From contig CALXWB010000006.1 of assembly GCA_944392225.1 (NCBI GenBank), positions 1-58,748 on the forward strand: a DNA stretch of 58,748 nucleotides. Reading direction: 5' to 3'. Position numbers and translations under genes: made by a program. Positions within the stretch are counted from its first letter, which is position 1. Every line of letters starts with the position of its first letter. Below the pieces are notes generated by a model, which searched no databases, was not told where the DNA came from, and was given only the letters and a program-made list of their open reading frames with translations. The DNA comes from an uncultured Alphaproteobacteria bacterium (lineage in GTDB: Bacteria; Pseudomonadota; Alphaproteobacteria; RF32; CAG-239). Of this stretch, positions 1-7,766 are shown piece after piece.

Positions 1-19
1 CAAGCCAGATATAGCAACG

Positions 20-56
20 CAAAAACGCCAAGGATTTTTATCCTCGGCGTTTTTAT
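20..56. terminator. Rho-independent terminator
   Basis: A 12-bp inverted repeat (AACGCCAAGGAT with ATCCTCGGCGTT, one G-T wobble) is followed by a T run. It probably ends a gene lying left of the window. Confidence 0.7.
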
Positions 57-78
57 CATGAGCAAAATCTAAAAAAAA

Positions 79-154
<76 letters not shown>

Positions 155-210
155 ATGGCTCATAAATTATACCACAATTTACAAATTGCAAGTTTTATTT
201 ATTTGCCCTG

Positions 211-2676
211 TTATTTTTCTTGTTCTTTTTTGCCTTTTTCTTTTGTTTTTTTGTTTTCCAACATTTCCAAAACAGCTTTTTTAATGTCGGCATCGCCCAA
301 AGTGATGGTTTGCTGCGGGAACGGAATCTCTATTCCTTCTTCTCTGAAACGCTTGTCTATTTCAAAACGCAAATCACTCGGTATCATCCAGCCGGTCCAA
401 ATATCACTGGTATAGCAGCGCAACTCAAAATCCAAACTGCTGGGGCCAAAATCTTTGAAAAGAACTGACGGAGCCGGCTTTTTTAACACGCGTTTATGCG
501 CCTCTGCACATTCCAGCAAAATTTCAGCCACGCGACGCGTATCTGAACCATAGGCCACGCCGACATTGATTGACATACGCGATGAGTTGTCACTATGGGT
601 CAAGTTGGTAACCGTGGTGGACAAGATGTTGGCATTGGGGATAATTAAACTGGTCTTTTTGAAAGTTTCAACCTCGGTTGCACGGATGTTGATTTGCTTT
701 ACTCGGCCTTCTTCGCCATTAATACTCACCCAATCGCCCACTTTTATCGGACGTTCAAACAAAATAACAATACCGGAAACAAAGTTGTTGACCACATTTT
801 GCAAGCCCAAACCAATACCAACTGATAAAGCACCGGCAATCAACGCAAGGTTTCCTAAATCGCCTCCCATGATGGCTATGGCCAAGAGCGCCGATAAAAC
901 ATAGCCCACCGAACCAAAGCCGGATTCCAACGAGGCTTTAATTCCTTCATCAATATCCATTTTGCTCAAAACATTGCCGACCAAACGGCGTTTTAAGGCT
1001 CGAACTATGTTGACGGCAATGAAGAAAATGATGATGCCTAAGAATATGGACAACAAAGAAATTTTTACACCGCCTATATTAAACCCGGTGAAAATTTTAT
1101 ATATTCCGTGATTTAATATTTCTACCGAAACACCCCATAAAGCCAAAATCATATAAATGGCCAACAGAACAAAAAGCGGATCCACAACCAAGCTTATCCA
1201 GAAATTGAGCTTGGATAAAATCTTTCTCTTCACCCGGAAAGTTTTGGCCCAAAAACGCATCAGCAACAAACGATGCATTATCTCTTCAAAAGCTTTGCGC
1301 ACAATGAACAAAAAGCCCAAAAGGATGAATGTCATGATGATGCGGTTTAATATGAAGGCTGATAAAAACGGATAACCGCTTATGGCCACCAAACACAAAA
1401 TGATGCCCGCCACCGTGGTAAAGAATGTGATTTTGAAAGATGAACTTTCGCCATCATCTTCTTGGGTTTCATCATCCTCATCTTCCGGATTGTCATCTTC
1501 AACTTCCGGCAGGCCGTCCCATAAACTGCGGCGCACGATCAGCCATATGAAAAAGGCTTTGACAAAACACCCCATCGCACTGATATAAGCCGATAAATCT
1601 ATGCTGTAATCCGAACGGTCTGATATATATTCCAAAAAGCCAAACAAGCCAATGGCATATATCATGCCATAAAAGGCGGAAGCCATGCTTAAAGCTTTTT
1701 CATTATTGACATTGACCAAACGCCAGCGCTCGTTATAAGGCGCAAAAACCACACGAGCAATGGCGCGCCCCAACAAAACATATAAAGAAAAGAACAAAAA
1801 GCTGCCGACGATAGAGGCAAAATAGCCGGTTAAAATTTCGGTTGACGCAATCCATATCAGCATGCCGACGATAATGCAGGATGGAATCACGCCATAGCCG
1901 ATGGCCACGCATATGGCTGCCGAAACTTTTTTGCCATAACGGGGATGCTCAATTGTGTTATCATAACCAAATTTGCGCATGATGAGCAAACGCAAATAAA
2001 CACCCAAAATCAAACTCAATATAAAGATGACAAAAACCGGCAAACCGTTATTGTAGACGCGTGCTTTTTCCGTTTGATTCAAGCTTTCATACCAGCTTAT
2101 CGGTGAGTCGATGATATCATAAATAAAGCTCAAAAGATATTTGTTGGCTTCAAACAAATTGGCCGGATTTATCAGCGGTTTTTGTTTGTTAAACAAATTG
2201 CCGAACAGTTCTTTGCTGCGCAGATTTAAAATACGCGTATCAGTTTCATCCAAACGAGCCAAAATGACATCCGCTTCGGCCACTTTGCCTTTTTGCGTGT
2301 CAAGCTCTGATGTATATTCTTTGCGCTTTTGCGATAAGAGCTTTGATTCTTGGCCGCCTTCCGGAACTTCGCCCAAAGCATCCAGCTTTTTTTGCGTGTA
2401 TTGCATATCTTGTTCCAGCGCTTTTTTGGCCTCTAATGCCAAGCTGCGCATGGTTGAAGATAAGCGGATGCTGGCTTGCAGATAATCCGGCTTGGCCGAC
2501 CCGCTTTTCAAGATCTTATCCATGTCGTTTAACATGGTGGAAAACTTGAGATAATCAAATTTTGTTAAGGAATCTTGTGTTTGAGTTTTATCTGTTTTTT
2601 CTTCCGCCCAGACAGAATCTGTGCAAACAAACACACAGAAAAATGAAAACAATAACAATGATAAAAATTTTTTCAT
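211..2676 (-). CDS. Large MscS-family mechanosensitive ion channel
   Basis: The 821-residue protein starts with a signal peptide (hydrophobic residues 4-18, probable cleavage after VWA near 24). A periplasmic, partly coiled region (about 30-190) follows, then about ten membrane segments. An acidic cytoplasmic loop rich in D/E lies near 385-410. The C-terminal third carries the MscS signature: a Gly/Ala-rich pore helix (GIGLGLQNVVNNF) followed by a beta domain with ERPIKVGDWV. The length matches the large MscK/YbiO-type subfamily rather than the roughly 290-residue E. coli MscS. The expected role is release of osmolytes under hypo-osmotic stress. The start has an AAGGAAAA ribosome site. It lies 35 bases behind the ASADH-like gene and is probably cotranscribed with it. 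Confidence 0.9.
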   Translation of the reverse strand: MKKFLSLLLFSFFCVFVCTDSVWAEEKTDKTQTQDSLTKFDYLKFSTMLNDMDKILKSGSAKPDYLQASIRLSSTMRSLALEAKKALEQDMQYTQKKLDALGEVPEGGQESKLLSQKRKEYTSELDTQKGKVAEADVILARLDETDTRILNLRSKELFGNLFNKQKPLINPANLFEANKYLLSFIYDIIDSPISWYESLNQTEKARVYNNGLPVFVIFILSLILGVYLRLLIMRKFGYDNTIEHPRYGKKVSAAICVAIGYGVIPSCIIVGMLIWIASTEILTGYFASIVGSFLFFSLYVLLGRAIARVVFAPYNERWRLVNVNNEKALSMASAFYGMIYAIGLFGFLEYISDRSDYSIDLSAYISAMGCFVKAFFIWLIVRRSLWDGLPEVEDDNPEDEDDETQEDDGESSSFKITFFTTVAGIILCLVAISGYPFLSAFILNRIIMTFILLGFLFIVRKAFEEIMHRLLLMRFWAKTFRVKRKILSKLNFWISLVVDPLFVLLAIYMILALWGVSVEILNHGIYKIFTGFNIGGVKISLLSIFLGIIIFFIAVNIVRALKRRLVGNVLSKMDIDEGIKASLESGFGSVGYVLSALLAIAIMGGDLGNLALIAGALSVGIGLGLQNVVNNFVSGIVILFERPIKVGDWVSINGEEGRVKQINIRATEVETFKKTSLIIPNANILSTTVTNLTHSDNSSRMSINVGVAYGSDTRRVAEILLECAEAHKRVLKKPAPSVLFKDFGPSSLDFELRCYTSDIWTGWMIPSDLRFEIDKRFREEGIEIPFPQQTITLGDADIKKAVLEMLENKKTKEKGKKEQEK

Positions 2677-2711
2677 CGGAATTTTCCTTAACTTATAAGT
2701 CAGATTATTTT

Positions 2712-3716
2712 TTATTTTCCAAGCAACAACTTCATCACATTAAAGGCATTTTTTGCCACGCCGACGCGCAGGTTATCGGCCACGCACCAAAAGCTGATGC
2801 CGTTTTCAACCGAAACGTCTTGACGCAGGCGGCTGACATAAACCTCATTTTCGCCCTGAACATCGCTCATCGTTACATAACCGCCGTTGACGTGTTTGTC
2901 AAAAACAACCACGCCCTCCGTTTTGCTCATGAGTGTGCGGACATCTTCAACATCAACCTCATCGGCACATTCCACATTGACAAACATGCCGCAACCAATA
3001 AATGCCGGAATGAAAGCGCAGTTGGCATGAACCTTGACATTGGCGTTCAAAACCTTTTTGGTTTCAGCGTTCAAAGCCCATTCGTTTTGGGTTTCATCTC
3101 CCAAAAACTCCCCAACCTGCGGAATCACGTTGAAAGCAATTTGTTTGTTGAAAACTTTTTGATTATCGACCAAAGTATCGTTCATATAAATTTTTCTGAC
3201 CTGGTCAAAAAGCTCATCCATACCTTCTTTGCCATAAACGGATGTGGAACTATAAGTGGTGACAACAAGTCTGTTAATCAGATATTTTTCATTGACCTTG
3301 CTCAAAGGCAGCAACATTTGCGTCACGGCGGCAGAAGGAATCGAAACCAAGCCGCGTTTGGCCTCACTAACCTTGGCATCGTTGACGCCGGAAACAATCA
3401 TCGGAACATCGGAATCGGCAAAAAAGGCCGAAGATGTGTCCACAACTTTTGCACCCTTGCTCAAAGCCTTGGGAACATAGCGTTTGGCCAGCTCGTCGGT
3501 GGTGGCAAAAATGGCAACATCCACCTTGCCAAAATCAAAATCATCCAAGTTTAAGACATCCAGATCATCATCTTCGCCATAAGAAACTTGGTTGCCCAGA
3601 ACCGATTTATAATCAACGGCAAAAACATCTTTAGCTTTGATGCCGTCTTCTTCCAAAAAGCTCAAAATCTCATGTCCGACGCTTTCCATTACGCCGACAA
3701 CTGCAATCTTTGTCAT
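2712..3716 (-). CDS. Aspartate-semialdehyde dehydrogenase-like protein, probably catalytically inactive
   Basis: The 334-residue protein aligns by eye along its whole length with Asd: N-terminal Rossmann fold, IAFNVIP, ETKKVL and a C-terminal SVENG...VADNLR. The active site is missing. The catalytic Cys of the NPNCSTIQ motif is Ala129 (IPSAAVTQ), the Gln of TYQAVSG is Ser156, and the Arg and His of the CVRVPVFHGHSE region are Phe235 and Cys242. The nucleotide-binding GATGAVG is GVMESVG. The gene is intact with a good ribosome site (AAGGATG). It recalls the E. coli Usg-1 paralogue, which also lacks the catalytic Cys. Its function is unknown; true threonine/lysine pathway activity is unlikely unless the chemistry differs. 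It sits directly upstream of the MscS-type gene. Confidence 0.85.
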   Translation of the reverse strand: MTKIAVVGVMESVGHEILSFLEEDGIKAKDVFAVDYKSVLGNQVSYGEDDDLDVLNLDDFDFGKVDVAIFATTDELAKRYVPKALSKGAKVVDTSSAFFADSDVPMIVSGVNDAKVSEAKRGLVSIPSAAVTQMLLPLSKVNEKYLINRLVVTTYSSTSVYGKEGMDELFDQVRKIYMNDTLVDNQKVFNKQIAFNVIPQVGEFLGDETQNEWALNAETKKVLNANVKVHANCAFIPAFIGCGMFVNVECADEVDVEDVRTLMSKTEGVVVFDKHVNGGYVTMSDVQGENEVYVSRLRQDVSVENGISFWCVADNLRVGVAKNAFNVMKLLLGK

Positions 3717-3819
3717 TTGCGAATCATCCTTTTTTTATAATCAAAATCTTTTTTATCTTTCTATATCATCTTTTTTCAAGCTTACCAACATTTTTTTCAA
3801 AAACTTTTACATTTATTGG

Positions 3820-3848
3820 CTGACAGATTTTGGACAAAATTGTATATT
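3820..3848 (+). promoter_or_regulatory. Candidate sigma-70 promoter
   Basis: CTGACA and TATATT are separated by exactly 17 bases. It points at the secA-like short frame and the 481-aa gene that follows. Found by eye; AT-rich sequence gives such matches fairly often. Confidence 0.45.
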
Positions 3849-3868
3849 TTTTCTGTTTTAAGATTATT

Positions 3869-3979
3869 GTGGTTATTACTTTAAATAAATTGATTGGTTC
3901 TTTGCTAAGGGGAAGCAGTCGGTTGGTTTTTGGCAATGATGATGATAAGCTTAAGGCTCTTGCTCCGAAAATCGGGTAA
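3869..3979 (+). pseudogene. Short frame resembling the 5' end of secA (truncated)
   Basis: A GTG-started frame of 36 codons encodes a peptide with LNKLIGSLLRG near the start and FGNDDDKLKALAPKIG at the end. This resembles the first 30-40 residues of SecA, where a short amphipathic helix precedes FG(S/T)xNDRxxK and a conserved INALEP stretch. The frame stops at TAA exactly where SecA would continue. Removing one G at 3974-3976 would restore KIGKI before similarity ends. I read it as a stranded 5' fragment, with its promoter, left by duplication or recombination. It could instead be a real leader peptide. Confidence 0.35.
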
Positions 3980-4010
3980 GATATTTTATTCATTTTAATT
4001 TTTTTAATTT

Positions 4011-5456
4011 ATGAAAAACTTTAATTTTAAGGCAATTATTATTGCCATCATTGCGCCGATTGTAAAATTGTTCCCAGCATGGGCGCTGAAGTTTACCAAG
4101 AAGTCAAACCCGTTTGCGGAAAAGTTTATGATCTCTTCCAAAAGAGAGATTAAATATCTGGCGAAACACCTCAAATCGGTGAATTGGATTAGCGAACGCA
4201 GATGGCGTCTGCAAACCTACAAGCTTGTCTATGCTTGCAAAGACCCTCATTCCCTAGCTTTTCAGGCCTTCATTAACAATATCGATAACAGCGAAGTTTT
4301 TGATGCTGCTTATGCCGAAGTTCCTGTCGAAGCCGTTGAGGCTAAAGGGTATACCCTTGACAGTAAACGTGTTATCACGGCATGTAATGATAATATAGAT
4401 TATTTTTACATCCTTGAAAAAAAGCAGCCAAGAAGTTTCACCCCAGATATTGTGAGACAGCTGGAAGAAAAAGTAAGAAGTGCGTATTACGATACATTGT
4501 ATACGTATGGCAATTGGCAGGAGCTGGCAAAGCTGGATTCTCTCCTTTACCATGATTGGGAGAACGCTTCGACCATGGAAATGCGAGAAAAGGCAAAACG
4601 TTGCTTGGACTCTTTGCTTGAGAATAAGGATTATCTTCCCAATTTAACTGCGGGGCAGTTGCGTTCGCTGGGAGATAAGTTTGAAACTTGGAGCAAAGAG
4701 GCAAACCCCAATATTGTCGCAGATAAAATGCTGCAATATTGGAAAAAGGGAAAAAATTTCAACGAAATTTTCGCCCTTCTGGAACGCTTTTTAAGTGCTC
4801 CTAAGGCCGATACATCTCGGGCGATAGAGATTTCATCTATGCTCGAAGGCACAGAGTTTTATACTCCGGCCGTGATTGCAATGATCGGCAAAGGGATTGC
4901 TCGTCCTCAGGATTTTTCTTGCCTTACAGGAGATGCTGAAAGCATAAAGAAAAATCTTGAGCACTGCATTGCTCAGAAAGTTGAAAGTCTTATATCTAAC
5001 GATGATTTTGCTCTCTTGGATAATACGCAAAAGGCATCTTTGCTCGAAATTTTGGCCAAGAGGGGAAAGCTTTCTCTTGACCTGTTATCTACCGTTCAGG
5101 ATAATCAACTCAAAAAAAAGTTGATAAATATATTGGAGGAAAATGCTCAGGCAAAGTGGTTTGCCTCATTATTGGGACATAGCATCGTTGAGAGTTACAT
5201 CAGAGATCTCGACTCAATGCCTTGCATCTACGGGAAGACTCAAAGTTTGAGTTTCCATGATGGAGAATGGGTTCAAATCTTTGTTGAGAAAAACTGGTAT
5301 GATGAGGAACATATCGTCAAGCTCATGCAAAGCCCTTATGCCAAGTCAATTCGGATTTTTATTGAAAAATACGGATTGACCCAGAAGCAATTTGAGGCTC
5401 TACTCACGGGACAAAACTCCGCATTGGCACCGAAAGTAAAAAAATTTCTTAATTAA
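4011..5456 (+). CDS. Orphan 481-residue protein with N-terminal membrane anchor
   Basis: I do not recognise a family. The first 30 residues are hydrophobic and basic (AIIIAIIAPIVKLFPAWALKF) and could be a signal anchor. The rest looks alpha-helical with many short charged/hydrophobic repeats, possibly HEAT- or TPR-like, for example around 150-330. No catalytic motif is apparent. There is no clear ribosome-binding site before the ATG; the upstream sequence is a run of T and A. It is the only plus-strand gene among minus-strand housekeeping genes. It has its own terminator and follows a secA-like fragment, which together suggest later acquisition. Confidence 0.75.
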   Translation: MKNFNFKAIIIAIIAPIVKLFPAWALKFTKKSNPFAEKFMISSKREIKYLAKHLKSVNWISERRWRLQTYKLVYACKDPHSLAFQAFINNIDNSEVFDAAYAEVPVEAVEAKGYTLDSKRVITACNDNIDYFYILEKKQPRSFTPDIVRQLEEKVRSAYYDTLYTYGNWQELAKLDSLLYHDWENASTMEMREKAKRCLDSLLENKDYLPNLTAGQLRSLGDKFETWSKEANPNIVADKMLQYWKKGKNFNEIFALLERFLSAPKADTSRAIEISSMLEGTEFYTPAVIAMIGKGIARPQDFSCLTGDAESIKKNLEHCIAQKVESLISNDDFALLDNTQKASLLEILAKRGKLSLDLLSTVQDNQLKKKLINILEENAQAKWFASLLGHSIVESYIRDLDSMPCIYGKTQSLSFHDGEWVQIFVEKNWYDEEHIVKLMQSPYAKSIRIFIEKYGLTQKQFEALLTGQNSALAPKVKKFLN

Positions 5457-5490
5457 TAGCAATATTTTCGTTCTTTTGCTGTTTGCGTCT

Positions 5491-5527
5491 AAACACTCTG
5501 GCTTGTGAAAGTCGGAGTGTTTTTTTA
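5491..5527 (+). terminator. Terminator of the 481-aa gene
   Basis: The stem AACACTC...GAGTGTT (5' arm 5492-5498) is followed by seven T, 35 bases after the stop codon. Confidence 0.75.
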
Positions 5528-5543
5528 TTTTAAAATGCACAAA

Positions 5544-5576
5544 AAAAATCCTCAGGATAAAACCTGAGGATTTTTT
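5544..5576 (-). terminator. Terminator downstream of rplS
   Basis: A perfect stem, AATCCTCAGG with CCTGAGGATT, has A/T tracts on both sides. It can act in either direction and lies just after the rplS stop codon on the minus strand. Confidence 0.85.
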
Positions 5577-5596
5577 CTTTTAACTCAACGCTAAAA

Positions 5597-5995
5597 TTAT
5601 TCAGCATCTTTGTTGTCTTCACGAGCTTTTGCAGCGGCTGCCAAGTCATCGGCAATACGAGCAGAACGGCCACGCAATGCGCGCAAGAAGTATAATTTTG
5701 CACGGCGAACTTTACCGATACGAGATACTTCAATTTTTGCAACATTCGGAGAATATAACGGGAAAACACGTTCTACGCCTTCACCGAAAGAAATTTTTCT
5801 AACCGTGAAAGAAGAGTTTAAGCCGTCATTTTTACGAGCGATGCAAACGCCTTCATAAATTTGGATACGTTCTCTGTCGCCTTCTTTTACTTTGGTGTGA
5901 ACGCGCAAGGTGTCACCAGGTTTAAAACTAGGAACGTTTTTACCTTCGGTGAGCTTTTCCATTTGCTCTTTTTCAATATCTTCAATTATGTTCAT
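5597..5995 (-). CDS. rplS: 50S ribosomal protein L19
   Basis: This is a 132-residue L19, near the usual 115-130. The signature [25 protein letters not shown] is followed by [17 protein letters not shown] and the basic C-terminal [19 protein letters not shown]19 sits at the 30S-50S interface. It is the last gene of the rpsP-rimM-trmD-rplS order, a conserved bacterial operon, and a terminator follows at once. The start has an AAAGGG ribosome site. An A/E/D-rich tail of about 15 residues follows the core. Confidence 0.97.
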   Translation of the reverse strand: MNIIEDIEKEQMEKLTEGKNVPSFKPGDTLRVHTKVKEGDRERIQIYEGVCIARKNDGLNSSFTVRKISFGEGVERVFPLYSPNVAKIEVSRIGKVRRAKLYFLRALRGRSARIADDLAAAAKAREDNKDAE

Positions 5996-6034
5996 CAGTT
6001 TTACCCTTTTACTAATTTTTTTAACTTTATATAT

Positions 6035-6724
6035 CTAAACTCTTTTAGAATCAAGATATTTCTTCAACAAATCAGGTCTTCTTCGTTCAGTTATTTCCAA
6101 GGCTTCCCGGTGTTGCCAGTCAGCAATTTTTTGGTGGTGTCCGCTCAATAAAACTTCCGGCACAACCCTTCCCTCCCACTCTATCGGGCGGGTGTATTGC
6201 GGGTGCTCCAGCAGATAGTTTTCAAAACTCTCGTCAGTGGTGGAATCTGCATTACCCAAAACGCCGGGCAAAAGCCTGATTACCGCATCTAACATAATTT
6301 GCGATGCTTGCTCGCCTCCGGTCAAAACATAGTCGCCTATGCTTATCTCTTCCACATTAAAGGCATCTAACACGCGTTGGTCAACACCTTCAAAGCGACC
6401 GCAAATGATTGTGAGTTCTTCTTCTTTGCTCAACTCTTTGACTTTGTCTTGGCTCAAGGGCATGCCCCTCGGGCTCATATAGATGATTCTGCCGCCATGG
6501 TAGTTGGCTTTGATTGCCGCGCCCAAAACATCGGGACGCATCACCATGCCGGCGCCGCCGCCACAAGGTGTGTCATCAACCGAGCCATGCTTGTCAAAAG
6601 CATAATCTCTGATGTTGACTGCCTCCAGCGACCAAATACCCTCTTTTAAGGCGCGACCGGTTAAAGAATAACCCAAAAAACCCGGAAAAATCTCGGGAAA
6701 TATGGTCAAAACCTTAACCTTCAT
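6035..6724 (-). CDS. trmD: tRNA (guanine-37-N1)-methyltransferase
   Basis: TrmD methylates G37 next to the anticodon, preventing +1 frameshifting. The SPOUT-fold signatures are clear: VLTIFPEIF at the start, DDTPCGGGAGMVMRPD, the knot region ICGRFEGVDQRV, EISIGDYVLTGGE and a C-terminal RPIEWEGR...VLLSGHH. I chose the ATG at 6724, which makes the protein begin MKVKVLTIFP like its homologues (229 residues). A longer frame to 6769 only adds residues unlike the family. The start overlaps the end of rimM by 11 bases, implying translational coupling. Confidence 0.96.
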   Translation of the reverse strand: MKVKVLTIFPEIFPGFLGYSLTGRALKEGIWSLEAVNIRDYAFDKHGSVDDTPCGGGAGMVMRPDVLGAAIKANYHGGRIIYMSPRGMPLSQDKVKELSKEEELTIICGRFEGVDQRVLDAFNVEEISIGDYVLTGGEQASQIMLDAVIRLLPGVLGNADSTTDESFENYLLEHPQYTRPIEWEGRVVPEVLLSGHHQKIADWQHREALEITERRRPDLLKKYLDSKRV

Positions 6725-7274
6725 TATCCTCATCCTCAAAAGAGGTGTCTTCCTCATCTTCTTCGGCAAAGTTTATGAGCGAACGAACAATAATATAACC
6801 ATCTTTAATATTTATTGTTGGGACATATTCTTTTGTAAAAGGCAGCATTTCAGACTTTCCGTTTTCGCTTAATTTTATTTCAAGCATATCTCCGGCACCA
6901 AAATTATAAACGCCGACCACTTCACCCAACACCTCAGAAGTCTCGTCTTGAACTTTTAACCCGATTAAATCGGCATGATAAAATTCTTCCTCTTCCAAGG
7001 CAGGCAAAACATCTTTGCTTACATAAAACCCTGTGCCTTTCAAAGCCAGAGCTTCATTTCTGTCATCAAGCCCTTTTATCTTGACCCGTAACAAATCTTT
7101 AGAATGACCAACAACTTTAATCTCAAATTTGCGCGAACCTTCTTTGTTCTCAACCATTCCATATTGGTCAATGTCTTCGGGAACTTCGGTAAAGCTCTTC
7201 ACCTTAACCTCACCCCTGACACCGTGAACTCCGACGATGGCACCCAAACATATGCGATTGTCTTTTTTGCTCAT
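6714..7274 (-). CDS. rimM: Ribosome maturation factor RimM
   Basis: RimM assists assembly of the 30S head around ribosomal protein S19. The 186-residue protein has the N-terminal RimM barrel (LGAIVGVHGVRGEVKVKSF) and a PRC-barrel-like C-terminal half (GLKVQDE...LGEVVGVYNFGAGDMLEI, LPFTKEYVP). The last 20 residues are very acidic (EEDEEDTSFEDED), an extension beyond the family core. The gene lies between rpsP and trmD in the standard order. Confidence 0.95.
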   Translation of the reverse strand: MSKKDNRICLGAIVGVHGVRGEVKVKSFTEVPEDIDQYGMVENKEGSRKFEIKVVGHSKDLLRVKIKGLDDRNEALALKGTGFYVSKDVLPALEEEEFYHADLIGLKVQDETSEVLGEVVGVYNFGAGDMLEIKLSENGKSEMLPFTKEYVPTINIKDGYIIVRSLINFAEEDEEDTSFEDEDNEG

Positions 7275-7315
7275 CTAAAGCTCCGTTAAAAAAATAACTA
7301 AACGTTCAAAGTTTT

Positions 7316-7696
7316 TTATTCAGCAGAAGCTTCGGCGTTAGCAGCTTCAGCAGCAGCTTTTGCTTTTTCTTCTTTTTCTTTCAATCTTTCCATAGCTTTT
7401 GCTTTAGGAGCAGATTTTTTCGGTTGAGCATTGATAACCGGTTTGGCTACCAAACCCAAGTTTGCAAACAATTTTGCCAATCTTTCAGTCGGAAGAGCAC
7501 CTTTAGAGAGCCACTCTTTGACTTTTTCTTCATCAACAACCAAACGATTTGCGTGGTCTTGAGGCAACATCGGGTTATATGAACCAATGCGCTCAATGAA
7601 TCTACCGTCGCGTGGAGCTCTGGCATCGGCTACAACGATACGATAGAACGGACGTTTTTTAGAACCACCACGAGATAGTCTGATACGTACTGCCAT
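7316..7696 (-). CDS. rpsP: 30S ribosomal protein S16
   Basis: The S16 core is intact: [26 protein letters not shown], then [15 protein letters not shown]. At 126 residues it exceeds E. coli S16 (82) because of an Ala/Lys/Glu-rich tail after residue 85, a style of tail common in alphaproteobacterial S16. A GAAAGGA ribosome site precedes the ATG. It heads the rpsP-rimM-trmD-rplS block, 70 bases after ffh. Confidence 0.97.
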   Translation of the reverse strand: MAVRIRLSRGGSKKRPFYRIVVADARAPRDGRFIERIGSYNPMLPQDHANRLVVDEEKVKEWLSKGALPTERLAKLFANLGLVAKPVINAQPKKSAPKAKAMERLKEKEEKAKAAAEAANAEASAE

Positions 7697-7766
7697 TTTA
7701 TTTTATCCTTTCTTTATTATTAACACCGCCGGATTGGTCACCCTTTCCGGCACTCAAATCCGCTCA

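Noticed and set aside
3766-3993. 75-codon minus-strand frame before the ASADH-like gene
   Set aside because: It is antisense to the secA-like fragment and promoter and has no ribosome site or recognisable product.
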